DNA of 64,000 nucleotides. Origin: Cricetomys ansorgei. Taxonomy: Eukaryota; Chordata; Mammalia; Rodentia; Nesomyidae. A model generated the notes under the pieces. The model was not told the origin of the DNA. It saw only the letters and a program-made list of their open reading frames with translations, and did not search any database. A program made the position numbers and the translations under genes. Each line of letters begins with the position of its first letter. The first letter of the stretch is position 1. The stretch covers positions 43,452,501 through 43,516,500 of the forward strand of contig JAMJFZ010000107.1 in assembly GCA_026225945.1 (NCBI GenBank), given 5' to 3'. This document shows, piece by piece, positions 58,185 through 64,000 of this stretch.

Positions 58185-60171
58185 CTGTAATGAGCATTGG
58201 GAAAATACATTATGAGTAGAGACACAATCATATAAAACGTATAATAGTCATTGTTTTCTGATAAACAGTAGTTTTCTATTTGGAAGAGTTTTAACCTCCA
58301 GTGTCTGCTTGATCAGAAGAGTGCAAGTAAGGTTAGGACCTTTTTAGAAAAGCACAGACTGTCAGCATAGATGCAAGTTGAACCTTCTGTTCATGACAAT
58401 AGGGTCCTAAGGATGCTTGGTTAATGGGAATGAGATCATATGTGTTTTGTATTGGTACAAAGTAAAATGACTTGTGGAAGTCATTTCAAAAGGCAGACAG
58501 TGTGAAGGATGCCATCTCAATGACAGTAGCACCATCTCATCTCTACCGGAATCAGTGGGATGACCTGCAGGAAGACCATGTCTGAAATGGCTCCCAGAAA
58601 CCGTCCTCCAGAGGGCATAATGTTGAGTGGCACACCATTTCCTTCTTTAATCTACATGTCCTGAGAACTGGCAAAGAGTAAACAAAAAGGATGGGGCAAA
58701 GATGGCACTCTAGAATATCCATAGCTGTGGAGAGGGCTAATATCCCCGGGCGCTGACTGGTACAGTGTAACCCCAGCATCCGTTCTAATTGGTGAGTGCC
58801 TATGTCATTATGGCCTCTAAGCATCTGAATAGAACCTTTGGTTTTTGCAATAGTAGACACTTCTATGATCTCTATTATGCAATGAGCAGGCCAATGGCAG
58901 ATGACTTCATTTAACTCTTTAATCAAAACCACACGAGGCCCAGAACAAAGTCAGCGGCGGTTATTAAAGAGCAAATGCAGTACGTGCAGCTAGAAGGTGC
59001 TATGGACCTATGGGGAACTGGATCTGACAGAGTCAGGGAGGGGAGGTGACATCTACTCATTAGCCCTGTCCATGGCAGGGAGCCAGGACAGCTGGAGGTT
59101 CTCCTTAACTCAGAGTGCTGGATGGCTTGTTAAATGTGCCCCATCACCACTGAGTAGAGTCTACTGAAGAAAAGTGACTCTCCCCCAAATCTCAAAATTG
59201 CACTGATTTTCTAATGTGCCCAGAGCAGGCAGTCGATAGGCAGGGTTTCCCAGGGCATCTCACACAACAGCCTATCTTTAACTATGGAACAGAAGATGCT
59301 ACACTGTGTCAGCGCTGTGTAGTTATCTGTGTTAAGTAGTGCACATGGAGGGTAAGAGAGAATTGCTGATGATGCCGGACTGGGAATGGAGAAAACGCGA
59401 CCATTCCCTGCAGACCGGAACCCCCTTCACTTTACCCACTGCCGATAGGCACGGGATGGTCTAGGCTGCTCCAACTAACATTACCATCCTTTCTGTGTCC
59501 TGTGGAGAGCCGGTTCCCTCAAACACATATGTGTTATTTTTCAGCAAACAATAAAAATGCTTCATTTCTCATTCTCAACTATGTAAGGAAGGAAGTTAAA
59601 GAGTTCCTTTTGATTTTGTTCTTCAGACAGATTAGTTGTATTGGACAGCTTGCCGGAGAGGTTTGGCTCCATCATGAGGCCTAGAGAAGGATCAGGGTAA
59701 CAGGATTGTATGGATGGCTGGTCGAAAAGGCTTCTAGAGAGGACGTTTTCATTACTTTAGGACCATTCCTTGATTCCAAGGTAGAGGAGAGTGAATATTG
59801 AGATACTTGTTTAAAATTGAGTAGTGAGGGAAGTATAAAGATATTTGGAAGTGTTTTAATTAAAATGTATTCTCCTCTGAGGGTTCTGCATATGTGTTCC
59901 TTAGTATTCAGTCGTGGCACCTTTCTGAAGGGGACTCAGAGTCTCGCTTCTTAGGCTAAACCACAGACAGACTCTCAGAGCTCTGTGTCTCACAGGGGCC
60001 CCACTCTGGAAGAGACCCAGGGACCAGAGGTGATAGTGATGCTGGGTAATTCTGAGCCTTTTGTAGAAACTAAAGGAAACCTGGAATGTTCTAGAAAAGA
60101 AGGGAATATATCTTGGTTTCAGAATTGTCCAGTCACTGAAAACACTCTGACGAAGAACACAGCCAGGTTAC
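58185..60171 (-). other. Sorbs2 intron within SH3-2
   Basis: 1987-nt GT-AG intron, phase 0. No repeat recognised. A 126-codon minus open frame at 58552-58932 has no splice context or recognisable domain. Confidence 0.88.
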
Positions 60172-60300
60172 CTTTCGCAGGGAGAGCTCCACGTTCGTGT
60201 CTGCATTGAAGTTGTATTTGGCTATGGCTTCTCCAATCTCTCCAGGCTGGACTGGGGGTGGCGGTCTTGCGGGCTGTGCTTTTTCTGGAGGTGTTAGTTT
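60172..60300 (-). CDS. Sorbs2: Sorbs2 coding exon: linker and first half of SH3-2
   Basis: A 129-nt exon (43 codons, phase 0 at both ends). It opens [20 protein letters not shown], a short Pro-rich linker, then [20 protein letters not shown] and SLRK, the first strands and RT loop of the second SH3 domain. The acceptor is TCTCCTTTATAG and the donor GTAACC at 60171. Because both ends are phase 0 the exon could be skipped without a frameshift, but skipping would destroy SH3-2. The Pro-rich stretch [11 protein letters not shown] could itself be an SH3 ligand, within the protein or on a partner; that is inference from composition only. Confidence 0.95.
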
Positions 60301-60385
60301 CTATAAAGGAGAAGAGTTATTGGTTCTTACGCTAGTGGTGACGTTTGGGACAGCATCCTTCAGGAGGGGAGGAGAAAGGGCGTAC
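60301..60385 (-). other. 85-nt Sorbs2 intron
   Basis: Flanked by GTACGC at 60385 and TTTATAG ending at 60301, phase 0. Close to the minimum size for mammalian introns. Retention gives an in-frame stop at about 60332 after 17 extra codons. Confidence 0.93.
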
Positions 60386-60500
60386 CTCTACATATGAGAT
60401 TGGGAAAATGCCCACTCTTCCGTGATGTTCTCCTTCATACCAGTTTTGGTCAATTTTCCTGAGGATATAGACAGTGTCTCCTTTCTTAAATGACAGCTCC
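60386..60500 (-). CDS. Sorbs2: Sorbs2 coding exon: body of SH3-1
   Basis: A 115-nt exon. Its first G completes the split Lys codon and 38 full codons follow, ending ...GIFPISYVE in phase 0. It carries the RT loop ([15 protein letters not shown]), the ligand-binding Trp in QNWYEGE, and the GIFPISYV strand with the conserved Pro and Tyr of the SH3 groove. The acceptor is TCTTCCAG at 60501-60508. The donor is GTACGC starting at 60385, weaker than the other donors here. The downstream intron is only 85 nt. If it is retained, the frame runs on for 17 codons and stops at about 60332, so retention would truncate the protein after SH3-1. Confidence 0.95.
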
Positions 60501-61796
60501 CTGGAAGAGACATGATGAGTGGGCTTTTTCTGGATGAGTAACAATTAGTCTTATGATCGACATTCACTATTTATCTGAGAAATGCACTCCCCACATGTAA
60601 ACATCTGCCAAGCTCAGTTAGATAAGGATTTTCCTTACAGATTTCTAGAGGTCACTTACGTACTTTTGGCAATGATTTTTGAAGCGCCAGTGTATAGATT
60701 GCACCCTATACAAATCACATCCTGCAACAATACGGAATTTGAAAGAGAGGACAGGTCACTGTGGCCTTGCTAGAACATCGTCATGTATGGTGTTTATAAT
60801 CTAATATTTTGTTTGTACCTGGAACATTTCTAAGCATCATTAACTTAATTTTCGAATATACAGAAATTATAGGAAACTACTTTTTTCTTTTCATCTGGAT
60901 ACAGATCTTTTCTACTTAATGTAGGTTTGATGTAAACCTCTGGATATACCCACTAAAGGGCAAGTCGCCTTATTCTCCCGTTTTCAAAACTCTGCCCCTC
61001 TCATGTCAGAGCTGGAGCCCCATTTTGATAGATCCGCTGTGTTTTTATTGTGTTTTTCCACACTAGCTACTGTGGACCCATGGGAAATGAGATGTCATCT
61101 CTTCTTCCCATCTTAAATTGAGACATTTTTGTTGGGTGAGTTACTCAGATGTAGTTTTATAATTTACTATTTTTGAACTTATTAAGTAACAAAATAGCTG
61201 TAAATGCATATTTATTTAAAACATGTGTGTGTGTCCTGTTTATATTATATATGAAAACATTTACTAATTAAAGGGACTAAAATTGGCTCGTTCTATAGTT
61301 CTCAGAGGTGCTTGGGTGTGTGAGCCTTGAAAGTTACACAAGTTGCCCATCACCCTGATTTTTGTGTCAGATATAGAACTACATTGTAGATGACATACAT
61401 TCTCTTTATATCTTCTGAGAATAGACCAAGAGGAGAGTCATTAAGCTATAATAAGACCAACCTATTTATAGGATGAGCAGACCCACTTTCTTCTTGACCT
61501 CCATCAGTGGCTGGTGAATCTACTTTACCAAAAGCTTACACAGTTAGATTTTATTGGTGTAGACAGACACATTTGTGCTCTTTGCAAAAGGTGGGTGGTA
61601 CAGACAGGCAGTGCCTTGGCCTTTCCCCCACAGCAACATCTAGGAGAGCAGGGTTCCCTGACTCCCCATCAAGGTACCCCAGAAGAGAAAGGGGTCCATG
61701 GACAGGGTGAGGAGCTTGACGTGTGGGGCAAGCAAAATCCAGTGATCCAGTCATATTCCTGGCTCCTTCCTCTGTGATGTGTGCCATCTTCTCTTT

Positions 61797-61872
61797 GAAG
61801 TTTGTTTATATTTATTATTTTATATTTATTATATTTATATTTATTTATATATTAAAATAAAATATATTTATT
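61797..61872. repeat. AT-rich tract (TTTATA/TTATTT)n
   Basis: Irregular repeats of TTTATATTTATT, almost without G or C. Confidence 0.85.
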
Positions 61873-61879
61873 TGATATT

Positions 61880-62023
61880 TACTTGATCTCCATATGTGGA
61901 GATCAGAGGACGACTTGTAGGTATTGGTTCTTTCCTTCCATTATATGAGAACAGACGATCAGGCTGCTGGGCTCAGTGTCGAGAGCCTTTACGCCCTGAG
62001 CATCTCGCTGGCCCCGAATCTTG
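61880..62023 (-). repeat. Rodent tRNA-type SINE (B2/B3-like), antisense
   Basis: GTGGAGATCAGAGGACGACT, TTGTAGGTATTGGTTCTTTC, CTTCCATTATATGAGAACAG, GAGAGCCTTTACGCCCTGAG and CATCTCGCTGGCCCC match a common rodent SINE in reversed order (..GCCTTTACCCACTGAGCCATCTCGCCGGCCC). Confidence 0.8.
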
Positions 62024-62054
62024 TGAGTTTTTTCACTTTTATTCTTCATTTTTT

Positions 62055-62170
62055 TCAACTCATTGTTTTGAGAATTTCATACATGTATATATGTGTTTTG
62101 ATCAAATCAACCCCCATTCCTTCCCTTCTAACTTCTTTCACACCCCACGCCAACCCCTCTTGACTTCATG
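62055..62170 (-). repeat. Rodent L1 3' end fragment, antisense
   Basis: TTTTGAGAATTTCATACATG, TGTGTTTTGATCAAATCAAC and a C-rich CCCATTCCTTCCC stretch: the reversed L1 3' end, same type as at 3995-4400. Confidence 0.78.
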
Positions 62171-62402
62171 TACTTCACGGAACACCTTTTGAGCCTTAGG
62201 CAGACACCCTTCTGTTCTGTATATTCTTCTACTCCACGGGTGGTACGTATTTAGGAAAATTTTTGATGGCTTGTCACAAAGAATAAATAAAATAAGTATA
62301 TTTTATATAACTTTTCCGTAACATCTTAGGAAGTGTCACATCAGGTCCCAAGAACAGTAATCAGGGCTTGAGTACAGAAGAAACAGAATGCTATTACCTA
62401 TT

Positions 62403-62612
62403 ATGTCGTAGTTTGCGTCTCGAATGCTCCAAAGGCCCCTGCTACAGGCTTTACCCCCAGCTCAGCACCACTGTGAAGTTGTGATGGAAACTTTCAGATC
62501 AAGGCAAATGGGAAGGGTCATCAGGGGGCCATGGCTTTGGAGGTAACAGTGCCCTCCTATGTGGACCTGTTGTGTGCTCAGTGCTAGCCTTCCCCATTTA
62601 CCTGCCTTGTCC
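62403..62612 (+). repeat. Possible old MaLR LTR remnant
   Basis: TTTGCGTCTCGAATGCTCCA, GTTGTGATGGAAACTTTCAG and GGGTCATCAGGGGGCCATGG have the spacing of old LTRs of the MLT/MST kind, but the match is weak. Confidence 0.35.
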
Positions 62613-63160
62613 TTTAGATAAAGAAGTTCCTGAAGAAGTAGGCTAAAGAATGCATCCCAGGAATATGAAAATATCAACACTTGGCGCAGAGGCAGGCGCT
62701 TTTTTTTTTCTTCTGAATCTCTAAGCTCCGAGTGATGTGAGATGGAGCTTTCTACAGGAGCATCTGTGTGCAGTCACTTTTCGCCACCCCAAGACTGTCC
62801 TTGATGTAGCTGAACAAATAAATGTTGTCAAGCTCCCTTCGCTAGGTAGGGATAATTACTCCTGATCATTTTTTTTTAAATGCAACTCTTGACAGAAAAA
62901 TTCTTAAAAAAAAAAAAGACGACTTTATTTCTTATTATTTCTCAATTCTTCTGAATTCTTTGTGCTTAGTTAATGTAAGTGATTCACAAACTATCCTATC
63001 CCAGTTAATAATTCTGAAGGAATTAGCTGATTAGAGGATCATAGAATTGAGAGTTGAGTCTTATTTGTAAAACATCCCATTGGTGCACACACTCACACAC
63101 TCACACACTAGTATAAAGCAAGTTCAAACACGTGGTGGTGAGTTTTTATATTCCACTTAC
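62613..63160. other. Sorbs2 intron, nothing recognised
   Basis: Only homopolymer runs at about 62700-62711 and 62909-62921 and a short ACACTCACAC stretch near 63088-63110. Confidence 0.5.
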
Positions 63161-63207
63161 TTAGATGTCTGGGCTTTGAAATCATAGACAGCTTTTGCAG
63201 GCAACTT
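63161..63207 (-). CDS. Sorbs2: Sorbs2 coding exon: start of SH3-1
   Basis: A 47-nt exon that starts in phase 0 and ends two bases into a codon. It encodes KLPAKAVYDFKAQTS plus the first two bases of the next Lys. PAKAVYDFKA is the ALYDF-type first strand of an SH3 domain. The acceptor is a good pyrimidine tract ending TTTCAG (AG at 63208-63209), and the donor is GTAAGT reading down from 63160. The split AA/G Lys codon is completed by the first base of the next exon at 60500, which fixes both borders. The intron to the next exon is about 2660 nt. The exon before it lies outside the window, since 63208-64000 shows no further coding match. Confidence 0.93.
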
Positions 63208-64000
63208 CTGAAAGGAAAGGTAAACATTTAGCAACTAATTTAACTTTTTTAGCTCTCTTATAAGAAAGAAGCTCCACACAAAGAAAAACAAAACCTACAG
63301 GGATGGCAAAACACCTGTAATGTAAGTCGCACCTGCAAGTTACAAATGTACCAGTTGGTTTGACTTTTAGACTAGTGAGCTATAAGAGCAGCGGATTTCG
63401 AAATTCATCAGATTTCATTTTAGGAACTAAAGTAGATTAATGCCATAAGATACAATGACTGCCAAGGATTCAGTCCTAGGCGTGTCGCTTTTGAATACTA
63501 CAGGTGGTTGTGGAGGGCCAATTGCTCTTTGTTGTGTGGGTTGACACCAGTCTGTCTGAATCACAATGAAGGAAACAGAACACGTAAAGGAAGTTGTTAT
63601 GGTCTTCACTAAATACCTACTACCCAACATGTTATCAAGAGGTTAGTAGCCAAAAACATAGGAATGGAAGGTTCTGGATTTCTTTGGCTTATTTTTTAGT
63701 TATGAAGTGATACCCGTGCCTACCCTCAAGTTCTGGGACCCACGGACCTACTCGAGGCACAATGTACCATGTAGCTGGTGATATGGGCTCTTCCCACCAA
63801 TCAGTAGCCCTTAACTCCATTTTCCTTCCCTCCCTGTGGTTCTAGTGAGCTTCAGGAAACTTGGGCAATTCCTGACTTCACAGGGGTCCTACAGGCTATC
63901 TCAGATGTATGCCATTCAAAGCCCAGTTTTCAGTTCTATCCTCATGGCTTCCAAGGCAGTTAGGAACAGGTGTTCCAGTCCTGGCTTAGGATGATGGACC
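63208..64000 (-). other. Sorbs2 intron running off the right edge
   Basis: Upstream intron of the first exon in the window, ending in TTTCAG. No further exon or repeat recognised. Confidence 0.75.

Larger units (their letters stand above)
60501..63160 (-). other. Sorbs2 intron within SH3-1
   Basis: 2660-nt GT-AG intron splitting a Lys codon (AA/G). Carries an AT-rich tract, a SINE, an L1 fragment and a possible LTR remnant listed separately; 60501-61796 shows nothing recognised. Confidence 0.9.
36470..64000 (-). other. Sorbs2: Sorbs2 gene, 3' part (runs off the right edge)
   Basis: Span of the C-terminal exons and 3' UTR of the sorbin/SH3 adaptor ArgBP2, transcribed leftward. Seven exons join with matching phases into one reading frame of about 236 residues with three SH3 domains. 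That is the domain order at the C terminus of the SORBS/vinexin family (SORBS1, SORBS2, SORBS3). The motifs [20 protein letters not shown] and the end [13 protein letters not shown] fit SORBS2 better than SORBS1, which from memory has [20 protein letters not shown]. The protein is a scaffold at actin structures, Z-discs, focal adhesions and synapses; its SH3 domains bind proline-rich ligands such as c-Abl, Cbl and vinculin (family knowledge). Introns in coding order are about 2660, 85, 1987, 14656, 3540 and 1824 nt. The SoHo domain and promoters lie outside the window. The left boundary depends on the poly(A) site and is less certain. Confidence 0.93.

Noticed and set aside
58552..58932. 126-codon open frame in the SH3-2 intron as an extra Sorbs2 exon
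   Set aside because: No phase-compatible acceptor/donor pair and the sequence does not resemble SORBS linkers.
1..64000. CRISPR array, prophage, operon or other prokaryotic system
   Set aside because: Spliced exons, SINEs, LINEs, LTRs and microsatellites show mammalian nuclear DNA; no regularly spaced repeats with unique spacers were seen.

Overview
The window is ordinary vertebrate nuclear DNA. It is AT-rich, CpG-poor and full of short interspersed repeats. The SINE types (B1 and B2/B3 elements, often with short target-site duplications), Lx-type L1 fragments, a two-LTR MaLR element and a URR1-like hAT fossil point to a muroid rodent. I cannot fix the species from sequence alone. There are no bacterial operons, CRISPR arrays, rRNA genes or convincing tRNA genes.

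The only protein-coding gene I can support is the 3' part of Sorbs2 (ArgBP2, sorbin and SH3 domain containing 2), on the minus strand in the right-hand 27 kb. Reading from high to low coordinates, seven constitutive-looking coding exons lie at 63161-63207, 60386-60500, 60172-60300, 57984-58184, 43278-43327, 39631-39737 and 37745-37806. Every junction is GT-AG and every phase matches. They encode the last roughly 236 residues: three SH3 domains and their linkers, ending ...[12 protein letters not shown]. A further large exon-like block (53513-54279) sits in the intron between SH3-2 and SH3-3. It is open and protein-like over its whole length, but only if the frame shifts once near 53980-54030. 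The 3' UTR runs from 37744 leftward, probably to an AATAAA at 36497-36502. The 5' exons of Sorbs2 lie beyond the right edge.

The left half (1 to about 36.4 kb) is intergenic sequence downstream of Sorbs2. From known gene order in human, the next gene on that side should be Pdlim3, but I see none of its exons here. This half holds MIR and L2-type fossils, L1 fragments in both orientations, B1 and B2 SINEs, a nested LTR-in-L1M insertion (16.4-17.4 kb), a complete MaLR element (18.6-20.4 kb), an MLT/MST-like LTR (23.1-23.5 kb) and several microsatellites. At 21.2-22.4 kb there is a repeat-free patch with MEF2 sites and clustered E-boxes that could be a muscle enhancer.

The most unusual features are the alternative Sorbs2 exon with its internal frame break, a 617-bp homopyrimidine tract at 49.5-50.1 kb built of successive zones with different periods, and an 85-nt intron between two SH3-encoding exons. 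I found no previously undescribed multi-gene system.
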